Below are positions 27,184 through 36,300 of a stretch of DNA of 64,000 nt, in pieces. A model generated the notes under the pieces. That model was not told the DNA's origin. It was given only the letters and a program-made list of their open reading frames with translations, and ran no database searches. The stretch's first letter is position 1; every line of letters starts with the position of its first letter. The stretch spans positions 1-64,000 of the forward strand of contig NZ_PYVW01000018.1 in NCBI RefSeq assembly GCF_003056355.1. The letters are read 5' to 3'. The position numbers were made by a program, and so were the translations under genes. Source of the DNA: Devosia naphthalenivorans (GTDB taxonomy: Bacteria > Pseudomonadota > Alphaproteobacteria > Rhizobiales > Devosiaceae).

Positions 27184-27493
27184 GACCGTCCTCGCTTAGG
27201 TGCTGGCGGTCGTAGATCGCGCCGTTCAGTGTCAATGGTGCGGTGGGGCCCGCCGCCCTTATGCGTTCGCGCAGGCGCTTGGGGGTGATGCCCCCCGCCT
27301 CGGATAGGACTTCCTCGATCTCGATGCCCACGATGCGGCCAGTCGCCTTGCTCGCGGCTATCGCGGCATCCCGGTCGGCGACCTCTTCCTTGCCAAAGAT
27401 GCGGGCGGCCTGCAGGTCCGGGACCCAAGCCCCTGATGTGCTGAGGTAAACCGTCGCCCCCGAGATCAGCTCGTTGCCTGTGAGAATTTCCAT
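27170..27493 (-). CDS. DUF2849 protein of sulfite-reduction operon
   Basis: A 107-residue protein of DUF2849, a small family normally found between siroheme synthase and cysI in alphaproteobacteria. It starts with MEILTGNELISGATVYLS and has no cofactor motif. Its function is unknown; conserved position suggests a role in assembling or regulating sulfite reductase. It starts four bases after the siroheme synthase stop and overlaps cysI. Confidence 0.85.
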   Translation of the reverse strand: MEILTGNELISGATVYLSTSGAWVPDLQAARIFGKEEVADRDAAIAASKATGRIVGIEIEEVLSEAGGITPKRLRERIRAAGPTAPLTLNGAIYDRQHLSEDGHVSI

Positions 27494-27497
27494 GTCG

Positions 27498-28898
27498 CTA
27501 TGCTACCTTGAAGCTTCGCGCGGCAAGCTGGGCGCCGTTCGCCCAATCACCAGCCGCAACTGCTTCGCCTACGAAAATAATGGCGGGACCGTCTGCGAAC
27601 GTCACATCGCTCTCGATCAGTGACTGCAGATTGCCCGAATATGTCTTCATGTCAGGCCGCCCGGCATTGACCACAATGCCCACTGGCATCGTCGCACTGG
27701 CGCCATGCGCCACAAGGCGCGCTGCGACGTCGGAGGCAATGGATTTGCCCATATAGAGCGCCAGCGTCAGCCCGGACTGCGCCAAGGCCGACCAATGGGT
27801 CAGGTCGGCGTCGTCGGCACCATGCGCGGTGGCCGTGACGAAGCCGCTCGACACTTTGCGCAGGGTCAGGGGCGTCGCGGTGTCGGCAGCAGCCGCCAGC
27901 GCCGCGCTGACACCGGGAATGATGGAATAAACGATGCCGGCCTGGCGCAGCGCGGCGATCTCCTCGCCGGCACGACCGAACACCATCGGGTCGCCGGATT
28001 TGAGCCGGGCAACGCGCTTGCCTTCCCTGGCGAGGCGCACGAGCAGGGTGTTGATCTGCGCCTGGCTGAAGCTGTGATGCCCCTTGGCCTTGCCCACATC
28101 GATGCGTTCGGCGTCGCGCCGGCCCATATCGACGACCACGCCGGGAACCAGCTGATCGTGAACGATGACATCGGCTTCCTGCAGCAGGCGCTGAGCGCGC
28201 AGCGTCAGCAGGTCTTCCGAACCGGGACCGGCGCCGATCAGCCACACGGCGCCCTGCCCGGAGCCTTCACTGACGTGGCGCTCGAGCAGCGCTTCTGCTT
28301 CCGACTGTCCGGCAATCGCGCTGATCGCGACAGCGGCTTCGACCCTTGGCGAGGTAACCAGCGCTTCATAGAAACGACGACGGGCGGGACCATCCTGAAT
28401 CAGATGCTCAACGCGCTGGCGTAAACCACCGGCAAGTCCGGCAATTTTGCCGAAGCCCGGTGACAGCATCGCCTCGATCCGGGCACGCACCAGGCGGGCA
28501 AGCACCGGGGCAGTGCCCTCGCTCGAAATGGCGATGGTCAGCGGCGCGCGTTCGACAATGGATGGCGTATAGAAATCGCACTCGGGCGGCACGTCAACGA
28601 CATTGAGCGGAATGCCCCGGCTGCGGGCCTCATTCTTGGCAAGCTCCGCATCGGCGCCTTCTTCGGCAACAAACACCAGTGCGGCATTGTCGAGATCGGC
28701 GGGGCGGAAGGCGCGCTGGATGACTTCGACTTCGAAGCCGCTGAAATCGGCTTCGATCTGGCGGGAGATAATCACGACCTGCGCAGTAGTCTTAGTGACC
28801 AACCGGGCTTTGTTGAGGGCTTCATCTCCACCGCCGATGATGACGATGCGTTTGCCCTGTACTTTGTAGCTCAACGGAAATGTGTTGAGAGCGCCCAT
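27498..28898 (-). CDS. cysG: Siroheme synthase (precorrin-2 dehydrogenase/ferrochelatase and SUMT)
   Basis: A 466-residue trifunctional enzyme that makes siroheme for sulfite reductase. The N-terminal part (residues 1-205) has the NAD-binding IVIIGGGDEALNKARL loop of the dehydrogenase/chelatase. The C-terminal part (from about 217) is the methyltransferase, with WLIGAGPGSEDLLTL, the conserved LKSGDPMVFGRAGEE and IIPGVSAALAAAA. It is the first gene of the minus-strand sulfur operon. Confidence 0.95.
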   Translation of the reverse strand: MGALNTFPLSYKVQGKRIVIIGGGDEALNKARLVTKTTAQVVIISRQIEADFSGFEVEVIQRAFRPADLDNAALVFVAEEGADAELAKNEARSRGIPLNVVDVPPECDFYTPSIVERAPLTIAISSEGTAPVLARLVRARIEAMLSPGFGKIAGLAGGLRQRVEHLIQDGPARRRFYEALVTSPRVEAAVAISAIAGQSEAEALLERHVSEGSGQGAVWLIGAGPGSEDLLTLRAQRLLQEADVIVHDQLVPGVVVDMGRRDAERIDVGKAKGHHSFSQAQINTLLVRLAREGKRVARLKSGDPMVFGRAGEEIAALRQAGIVYSIIPGVSAALAAAADTATPLTLRKVSSGFVTATAHGADDADLTHWSALAQSGLTLALYMGKSIASDVAARLVAHGASATMPVGIVVNAGRPDMKTYSGNLQSLIESDVTFADGPAIIFVGEAVAAGDWANGAQLAARSFKVA

Positions 28899-28922
28899 CT
28901 TGATCCCATTGCGAGTAGCGGA

Positions 28923-28951
28923 AAAATACGCAGATTGGGCAAGTCTAACAA
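28923..28951 (-). promoter_or_regulatory. Candidate promoter of sulfur-assimilation operon
   Basis: On the minus strand TTGTTA (28946-28951), a 17-bp spacer and TATTTT (28923-28928) match a sigma70 promoter reasonably. The predicted start is roughly 15-20 bases before the cysG ATG. Confidence 0.4.
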
Positions 28952-29100
28952 GGCTTTGAAATTCAATAGCTTTTATATTTCCCTGCGCAGGGGCCGCTTG
29001 GAAAGCTGGAAGCGTTCCGGGCTGGAAGCCGCTAAATGAATCTTAGCAGCAAGGCTGCGGAGAAAATTTTGCTTTGGATTGTACACCATAGTTAGGGCCA

Positions 29101-29203
29101 GACCTCGTGGTTCGACAAGCTCACCATGAGGTCCGTTCGGGATGTAGCGATCTGAACGAATAGTTCAGAGGACCTCATCCTGAGCCTGTCGAAGGACGAG
29201 GTC
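29101..29203. repeat. Inverted pair of family C palindromic repeats
   Basis: One copy at 29101-29133 and an inverted copy at 29171-29203 (CCTCATCCTGAGCCTGTCGA core) occupy part of the 311-base gap between cysG and the second ferredoxin. The rest of the gap has no gene. Confidence 0.7.
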
Positions 29204-29209
29204 GTGCCC

Positions 29210-29530
29210 CTAGCCCTGCCGGCTGGGCACATGCACCACCAGCCCATCCAGATCGTCCTTAACCTTGATCTGGCAGCTAAGGCGGCTCGAGGCTTTTACA
29301 TCGAAGGCGAAATCGAGCATGTCCTCTTCCATCATCGACGGACCACCGACGGTTTCCGTCCAGGCATCATCCACGTAAACATGGCAGGTCGCGCAGGTGC
29401 AGGCGCCACCGCACTCCGCAATGATGCCGGGCACGCCATTCATGATGGCAGTTTCCATAACGGTTGCGCCGTTCTGGGCTTCCGTCTCGATGCGTTCGCC
29501 GTCCTGCTGGACGAAAGTGATCTTGGTCAT
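29210..29530 (-). CDS. Second [2Fe-2S] ferredoxin, adrenodoxin type
   Basis: A 106-residue ferredoxin with ligands CGGACTCATC and a later RLSCQI cysteine. It shares the CATCHVYVD and EEDMLD segments with the ferredoxin at 22621-22941, so the two are paralogues. The stop codon lies within seven bases of a family C repeat. A role as electron donor to sulfite reductase or a monooxygenase is possible but not shown. Confidence 0.9.
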   Translation of the reverse strand: MTKITFVQQDGERIETEAQNGATVMETAIMNGVPGIIAECGGACTCATCHVYVDDAWTETVGGPSMMEEDMLDFAFDVKASSRLSCQIKVKDDLDGLVVHVPSRQG

Positions 29531-29625
29531 GAGGTCCCAGAGAGCTTGCTGATTGGGTGGGATATAGGGCGAGTAGCCCGTTGCGGCAACTGAGCTGCCC
29601 TCATACCGCGTGGGTGGGGTGAGCG

Positions 29626-30801
29626 CTAAAGCCCCAGCAACCCTTCAAGATAATGCCGCTCGATACCAAACATCGCCTTGGTCTCCGCGATCTGCCGCAG
29701 AATAGCCTCCCGGTCGCGCCCTGCCCGGCCGTCCTTTTCAGCGACGATCAAATTGTTCTTCGGAGTATGTGCGTCCGAGACGAATTCGAACACCTTGGTG
29801 CGGTAGCCATTGAGCTCCAGCAGCAGCGCGCGAAGAGCATCGGTGACCATCTCGGCCTGGCGCTCGAGGAAGATACCGTGGCGCAGCAGCACGTCGAGCT
29901 TGCCTTCAGGCTTGCCGGCCTCGATCTGGCGGCGGATCTGCTTGTGGCAGCAAGGCGCGACGGCAATCAGCGATGCACCGGCCGCAATGCCTTTATAGAT
30001 GGCGTCGTCGGTGGCCGTATCGCAGGCATGGAGCGCAATGACGGCATCCGCGCCGCTGGCGTCATAGTCGAGGATCGTGCCCGGCTGAAAGCTGAGGCCG
30101 GAAAAACCGGAGGCTGCCGCCGTGGCATTGCCGTCTTTGACCAGCCCCTCGCGCATTTCGACGCCGACGATCTCGACCGGCCGCTGCGCCACATTGGCGA
30201 GGTAATCATACAGCGCGAAATCGAGATAACCCTTGCCCGCGCCCATATCCACGATACGCGGTTGCTCGGCCGTGATCGCTTGAATCAAAGGCGCAAAGAT
30301 TTCCACCATCTTGTTGATCTGGCGGAACTTATCCTGCGCGTCATTGCGCACCGCGCCGTCCTTGCCGGTGATGCCGAGGGCATGCAGATAAGGCTTGTCG
30401 GTCTGGGTCAGCGGGCGGTTCTTGGCGCGGTTATGCTCCGTGGAGACGGCAGCCCGGCCCTCAACCTCAGTGCGCTTGATCCGCACCTTGTCGCCATTGC
30501 GCTCAAAGCTCATGTCGAATTCGGTGGTGGCGAGCTGCGCGCTGCGGAACTCATCCTTGAGGGCGGTGCGCAGATTGCCCATGGCCTCGGGCTGGATCTG
30601 ATTCTTGATGATGTCGCGCGTCTTGTAGTGGAAGGTGAAGCTGAACTTCTCCACGCCCTTGGCGACGATCTTCTTGACGTCGACCGACTTCAGATCCGGC
30701 TCGCCCCCGTGGTAGCCGCCGAGCTTGAGCTTGATCAGCGTGCTGCCGGCAAAGGCCGACTTCACGGCGGAGAGGAACTCCTCGATGCGCTCGGTGCTCA
30801 A
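29626..30801 (-). CDS. SAM-dependent methyltransferase of METTL25/Methyltransf_32 type
   Basis: A 391-residue protein with an N-terminal region of about 150 residues and a C-terminal Rossmann methyltransferase domain. The SAM site is [15 protein letters not shown], followed by [14 protein letters not shown] and the characteristic [12 protein letters not shown], a cysteine-rich motif shared with eukaryotic METTL25-like proteins. The substrate is unknown. Its ATG overlaps the prfC stop (ATGA), so it is translated together with release factor 3, hinting at a role in translation or ribosome modification. Confidence 0.8.
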   Translation of the reverse strand: MSTERIEEFLSAVKSAFAGSTLIKLKLGGYHGGEPDLKSVDVKKIVAKGVEKFSFTFHYKTRDIIKNQIQPEAMGNLRTALKDEFRSAQLATTEFDMSFERNGDKVRIKRTEVEGRAAVSTEHNRAKNRPLTQTDKPYLHALGITGKDGAVRNDAQDKFRQINKMVEIFAPLIQAITAEQPRIVDMGAGKGYLDFALYDYLANVAQRPVEIVGVEMREGLVKDGNATAAASGFSGLSFQPGTILDYDASGADAVIALHACDTATDDAIYKGIAAGASLIAVAPCCHKQIRRQIEAGKPEGKLDVLLRHGIFLERQAEMVTDALRALLLELNGYRTKVFEFVSDAHTPKNNLIVAEKDGRAGRDREAILRQIAETKAMFGIERHYLEGLLGL

Positions 30802-32399
30802 TGCCGTTCCTTCGTCGTCAGGAACCGGATTTTCGGGAAATCCTGCTTGGCACGATCAGCCCACCAGGCATTCTGCGCCAGGAATACCGGCGCCCCGGTG
30901 CGATCCTCGGCGATGTTCATCTTCTGGGCAGCGATGAAGCGCTCAAGCTCCTTTGGATCGTCGCTCTCGATCCACCGCGCAACCTCATAGTTGAGGCTCT
31001 CAAAGGTGATCGGCACGCCATATTCCTTGGCAACGCGCGACGACAGCACTTCCAGCTGCAGCTGACCGACGACGCCCACGATCCAGTCCGCGCCGACCAT
31101 GCGGCGGAACACCTGGGTAACGCCTTCTTCCGACAGGTCCGACAGCGCCTTCGCCATCTGCTTGGTCTTCATGTGATCGGTGAGGCGTACGCGGCGGATG
31201 ATTTCGGGCGCAAAGTTCGGAATGCCGGTGACGTTGATCGCAGCGCCTTCGGTCAGTGTATCGCCAACCGACAGCGTGCCGTGATTGGGAATACCCACGA
31301 TATCGCCCGCCACCGCCTGCTCCGCCAATTCGCGGTCATTGCCGAAAAAGAACATCGGATTGGAAACGGCCATGTCCTTGCCCGAGCGAACATTCTTGAG
31401 CCGCATGCCGCGGGTGAAGGTGCCCGAGCAGAGTCGCACAAAGGCGATGCGGTCGCGGTGGTTGGCGTCCATGTTCGCCTGCACCTTGAACACGAACCCG
31501 GTGACCTTCTTGTCGGCCGGCTCGATCGGTGCCGGGATAGCCGGCTGCGGGCGCGGCTCGGGGCCCCATTCGCCCAGCGTACGCAGCAGTTCGGCAACGC
31601 CGATCCCCTTGAGGGCCGAACCGAACAGTACCGGGCTCAGATGCCCAGCATGAAATGTGTCCAGATCGAACGGCGGCAGCATGGCCGTGGCCATTTCCAG
31701 CGTTTCCAAAGCCGTCATGAACACCGGATCATCGACCAGCGCTTCATTGTCGAGCAAATCCTCGATCTGCTCGTATTCGGCAATCGGCTTGCCCTGGGGG
31801 CTGAGCACGCGTTTTTCCAGCAGGTCGAGATAGCCATGAAAATCCACGCCCTGCCCGATCGGCCACAGGACGGGCGTAAGGTCGAGCGCCAGCTTGCCCT
31901 GGATTTCGTCGATCAGGTCGAGCGGCGACAGGCCTTCGCGGTCGATCTTGTTGATGAAGGTAATGATGGGGATATCGCGCAGGCGGCAGACTTCGAAGAG
32001 CTTCAGCGTCTGCGCCTCGATGCCCTTGGCAGCGTCGATCACCATGATGGCCGCGTCCACGGCGGTCAGGGTGCGATAGGTATCCTCGGAAAAGTCCGAG
32101 TGGCCGGGCGTATCGAGCAGGTTCAGCGTCAGCCCGTCATAGTCGAACGTCATCACCGATGAGGTGATCGAAATGCCGCGCTGCTGCTCCATCTCCATCC
32201 AGTCCGAACGGGTGGAGCGCACGCCGGACTTGCCGCGCACGGCGCCGGCTGACTGGATCGCGCCGGCAGCCGCCAGCAAGCGTTCCGTCAGCGTCGTCTT
32301 GCCCGCGTCCGGGTGCGAAATGATCGCAAAAGTCCGGCGGGTGCGGAACGGTTCGGCGGAAGGCCGCGGCGCGGCCACGGCGGCAGTGGAAAGGGACAT
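30798..32399 (-). CDS. prfC: Peptide chain release factor 3
   Basis: A 533-residue GTPase that recycles RF1/RF2 from the ribosome. It has the G1 motif SHPDAGKTTLTE, G3 DTPGHSDFSED and G4 NKID, and the RF3-specific SGVRSTRSDWMEMEQQRGIS segment. ATG 32399 gives the normal length (E. coli 529); the frame continues upstream into a repeat-bearing gap. The stop overlaps the following methyltransferase start by four bases. Confidence 0.95.
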   Translation of the reverse strand: MSLSTAAVAAPRPSAEPFRTRRTFAIISHPDAGKTTLTERLLAAAGAIQSAGAVRGKSGVRSTRSDWMEMEQQRGISITSSVMTFDYDGLTLNLLDTPGHSDFSEDTYRTLTAVDAAIMVIDAAKGIEAQTLKLFEVCRLRDIPIITFINKIDREGLSPLDLIDEIQGKLALDLTPVLWPIGQGVDFHGYLDLLEKRVLSPQGKPIAEYEQIEDLLDNEALVDDPVFMTALETLEMATAMLPPFDLDTFHAGHLSPVLFGSALKGIGVAELLRTLGEWGPEPRPQPAIPAPIEPADKKVTGFVFKVQANMDANHRDRIAFVRLCSGTFTRGMRLKNVRSGKDMAVSNPMFFFGNDRELAEQAVAGDIVGIPNHGTLSVGDTLTEGAAINVTGIPNFAPEIIRRVRLTDHMKTKQMAKALSDLSEEGVTQVFRRMVGADWIVGVVGQLQLEVLSSRVAKEYGVPITFESLNYEVARWIESDDPKELERFIAAQKMNIAEDRTGAPVFLAQNAWWADRAKQDFPKIRFLTTKERH

Positions 32400-32505
32400 C
32401 GGATCTGCTGAATGTTTGAGGGCGCAAAAAGGCGCACGCGTTTGAGGCGCTATATAGTGAATGATGGGTTGAGGGTCAAACAGGGGGGATGAGTAGGCAG
32501 GATGG

Positions 32506-32613
32506 AAACAGAGGTTCCCGCTTTCGCGGGAATGACGCTGTGGGTGTGGAGTAATTGCCGTTATGCCTGAAATCTCCACCGGCTCATTCCCGAGAAAGCG
32601 GGAACCTCTGTTT
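32506..32613. repeat. Long inverted pair of family A repeats
   Basis: Arms of about 30 bases (core GAGGTTCCCGCTTTC, then GGGAATGA) at 32506-32535 and 32584-32613 are inverted around a 48-base middle, in the 225-base gap between the Hpt gene and prfC. Confidence 0.8.
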
Positions 32614-32624
32614 ACTCCAAACCG

Positions 32625-33014
32625 CTATTTCGGCTCCTTACTCAACATCCCCACAATAAACCCACTCGCCTCCTCAACCGCGACCCCGATATCCGCAATG
32701 GTCTCCGGCGTAACCACCCCAGCCTCCAGCAACTCGACCTCTGCCGCTTTAGCCACTTCGGCGATCGTCCAGGCACCCACACCACTGGCAGCGCCCTTGA
32801 GCGAGTGCAGGTTCAGCCGCACCTCATCATCCGTCCCCGCAGCCGACAGCCGCGCGAAATAGGTTTTGATCGTAGTGTCGAACAGGCGCAGCACTTCGTA
32901 TTCCAGGTGCTCGTCGCCCAGGCATTGCTTTGCCAGGTGCACCAGATCGATGGGGCGCATGGTGCGATTGTTTGGAACTGGCCCGATGGCCTGGGCAGCT
33001 GAACTCTGGGCCAT
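32625..33014 (-). CDS. Histidine phosphotransfer (Hpt) domain protein
   Basis: A 129-residue single-domain Hpt protein. The phospho-accepting histidine is H70 in LNLHSLKGAASGVGAWTI, which is the typical motif, with the four-helix pattern around it. AAAGGAG precedes the ATG. It is separate from any kinase or response regulator in the window, and divergent from the giant GPR-like gene 359 bases away. A partner phosphorelay is therefore unknown. Confidence 0.88.
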   Translation of the reverse strand: MAQSSAAQAIGPVPNNRTMRPIDLVHLAKQCLGDEHLEYEVLRLFDTTIKTYFARLSAAGTDDEVRLNLHSLKGAASGVGAWTIAEVAKAAEVELLEAGVVTPETIADIGVAVEEASGFIVGMLSKEPK

Positions 33015-33373
33015 GCTGGCAACTCCTTTACGCCTTGAGCGGAGCCTTGCGATACCCGGCCCGACTATGCACCCTAGTGGGGGCCGGTGAACAGGCGATT
33101 AAGCCACATCTTTGCCACGGCTTTACCGTTTGGATGGCGGCGCCTTCATCCCCAGAAAATTAACCTATGGGTAAGAAAGCGTTCGGTTTGGTTCAAATTG
33201 AATGTATTAATGGGCTTTGAACCAGCGCGCGGCGGCGTAGGTGAGGATACGATCCGGGGCATTTGTCTCGAATTGTCTCTATTTGACGGTCCAACCGGCA
33301 ACGGGTGGGCTGTCATGTTTACTCCTATCATCCGCCCTGTCGCTGCTAAGCCGACGCGAGAGTTGTAAAGAGT
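33015..33373. other. Divergent intergenic region between Hpt and GPR-like genes
   Basis: The 359-base region contains the leaders of both genes and a one-mismatch CtrA-type motif (TTAA-N7-GTAA) at 33160-33174. An open frame at 33087-33368 is not supported by composition or a ribosome site. Confidence 0.4.
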
Positions 33374-36300
33374 ATGGCGAAGAACCCGACCCCAAGTAAT
33401 GATCCGGCAGCGCTGGCCTTTTCAGCGGTGGAAGATGCGCTCAAGGATTCGGTGTTCAATCTCGATAGTCCGACGCCAGCCAAGCCGGCTGACAAGAAGC
33501 CGGAACCGGTACGCTCCGAGCGTTTGCGCGCCGCCGACAAGATCGCCCAGCAGGCCGGCACCGTCGCCAATGACGACCGCTTCCCCACCTCCAAGATTCT
33601 TTATGGGCTGCATAACACCTCTTCGGCCGCTCCGACCTGGATTGCGGCCGGCCTGTCTGTGGTGTGGCTGGCTGTCTCGGGCATCGGCGCCTATCTGCGC
33701 TATGGCTCGGAGCTGAGCAATTTCGGCCAGTTCGCCGGCACCATCGATTTCGTCGGCCTGCTCGCCATCATGTTCCTGCCGGTGTTCGGCTTCTTTGCCG
33801 TGGCAAGCCTGTTCCGCCGCGCGCAGGACCTGCGCAATGCTGCCTCCTCCATCACCCAGGCCGCCATTCGCCTGGCTGAACCCGAAGTCACCGCTGCCGA
33901 CAAGGTTGCGTCGGTCGGTCAGGCCGTGCGCCGCGAAGTCAATGCGCTGGGCGACGGCCTCGAACGCGCCCTCTCCCGCGCGGGCGAACTCGAAGTGATG
34001 ATCCATAACGAGGTCACTGCCCTCGAACGCACCTATTCGGACAATGAATCACGCATGCGCGCGCTGATCGCCGAACTCGCCAACCAGCGCGAAAGCGTGC
34101 TGACCAACACCGAGCGCGTGCGCGAAGCGATCACCGAGAGCCACACCGGGCTGGTGTTCGACCTCGACATGATCAGCCAGCGCATTTCCGGCACCATCGT
34201 GGAAAGCGGCGGGAACCTGACCCGCGCGCTTGAAACTGCCGGCAATACGCTGACCAATTCGTTCGGCGAGCGCACCGACAGCTTCGTGAACCTGGTGGAA
34301 AACCGTACCACCGACTTCGTTTCCGCGCTGGATGACAGCACCAGCCGCCTGTCGCTGAGCTTCGACGACAAGACAGCCGCTCTCACCGATGCGCTCGATA
34401 GCCGCGCCGGCAATCTCAACGAGGGCGTGGAGCGCCGCATTTCCGCCCTGACCGACGCCCTGGACAACCACGCCGCATCCATCGCCGCCGCGATGGATGA
34501 GCGGACGCGCCTGATCGACGAACGCACCGGCACCATCACCGGCAGCTTCGAAGAGCGCACGGCCAATTTGGCCGGCCTGTTGGAAGGAACCAGCGGCAAG
34601 ATCGCCGATACCCTCGATACCACCACCGACCGCTTCACAACGGCCATGGACGAGCGCACCTCGCGCCTCGAAGGCCTGCTCGAGGGCACCAGCGGCAAGA
34701 TCGCCGACACGCTGGACTTCACGACCGGTCGCTTCGCTTCAACCCTGGACGAACGGACATCCCGGCTCGAGGGGCTGCTGGAAGGCAGCAGCAGCAGGAT
34801 TGCCGATACGCTGGACCAGTCCACTGGCCTGCTGGCCTCCACGCTCGATGAGCGCACCAGCGCACTGACGGGCCTGCTGGGGCAGACCTCCGGCCGGATC
34901 TCCGAGGCACTCGACGAAACGACTGGCCGCCTTTCCCTTGCACTGGACGAACGTACGGCCGCGATCTCGGGTCTGTTGACCGACGGCAGTGCGTCCCTGC
35001 TCGAACAATTGCGCGAGCGCGGCCAGGAAGTGACCGGCGGGCTGGACATGATCGGCCACCGCATCGCCGAGGACATTACCGCTCGCTCGCACGAAGCCGA
35101 AGTGCTGCTGAGCGCCCTGGGTCGCCAACTGGACGAATCCGTTTCCATCCAGCTCAACGCCATGGACAGCCGCCTGCAATCGGCCGTCATCGAGATCAAC
35201 GGCGCGCTGGACGATACCTCCGAGCGCGCCCGCGTCACGCTGGCCTCGGCCGGACAGGATTCCCTGAGCCAGTTCGATGCGCGCCTGACTGAAATCGCCG
35301 CAATCCTCGACACCCGCCTCAACACGCTGGATGGGGTAATCGGCGACAAGGGCGAGAGCCTGATCGCTCGGCTGGAGCAGCAGGGCACCAGCTTTGCCGC
35401 CCGCGCCAATGTGCTGGAAATGGCGCTCAACGAAGAATCCGGCCGCTTCAACGACGTCGTGGCCGAACGCACCCGCGAAATGGGCGAAGTACTGGGCGCC
35501 CGCACCAGCGCCATCACCGAAACTCTGGTGAACCGCAGCCGCGAAATCGCCGACTCGCTGGAAGGCCATGCCGACATCATTGCCGAAGCGCTCGACGGCC
35601 GCACCAAGGCTATCGAAGACATCCTCGCCAACCGCACGGGCGAGTTGACGGCGACGATCGAGTCCCACGCCCAGGTGCTGGACGAAACCCTCTCCGGCCG
35701 CAGCCGCGACTTCAGCGAAGCCATTCGCGTGCGCAGCCAGGAACTGGGTGAAACCCTTTCCACCAGCACCAGCGCGTTCGATCTGGCGATTGCCGGCCGC
35801 ACGCAGCGCCTGGCCGATACGCTGGGCGAAAAAACCACTGCCCTGTCGCTGGAACTGGATAGCCGCACTGGAACACTGGCCAGCGCGCTCGAAGAGCGTG
35901 CCGAGGCCCTGGCGACCCAGATCGCCGAGCGCACTGGCGAGTTGGCCGACCGGCTCAACGAAGGCACCACGCGCTTCAGCAGCGAAATCCAGACGCAAGG
36001 CGCGGCGCTGTTCGACGGTCTCGATAGTCGCTCCGGCACCATTGCCGCAGCGCTCGATGATCGCACGGGCGCCCTGCTCCGCAATATCGATACGCGCACC
36101 GTTCAGTTGACCGAAGGGCTGGACAGCCGCACCGGCAGCTTCATCGAGAGCATCGACGAGCGCACCTTGGCACTGGGCGACAGCCTTGATGCACGCACCG
36201 GCGCACTGGTCGAGCAGATCGATACGCGGACTGCCAATCTCACCGACAGCATCGCGGAACGCACCGGCGCGCTTTCAGCCGAGATCGCCGAACGGACCGG

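Noticed and set aside
33087..33368. 93-codon plus-strand frame upstream of the GPR-like gene
   Set aside because: No ribosome site or recognisable domain, and it covers the regulatory region of the divergent genes.
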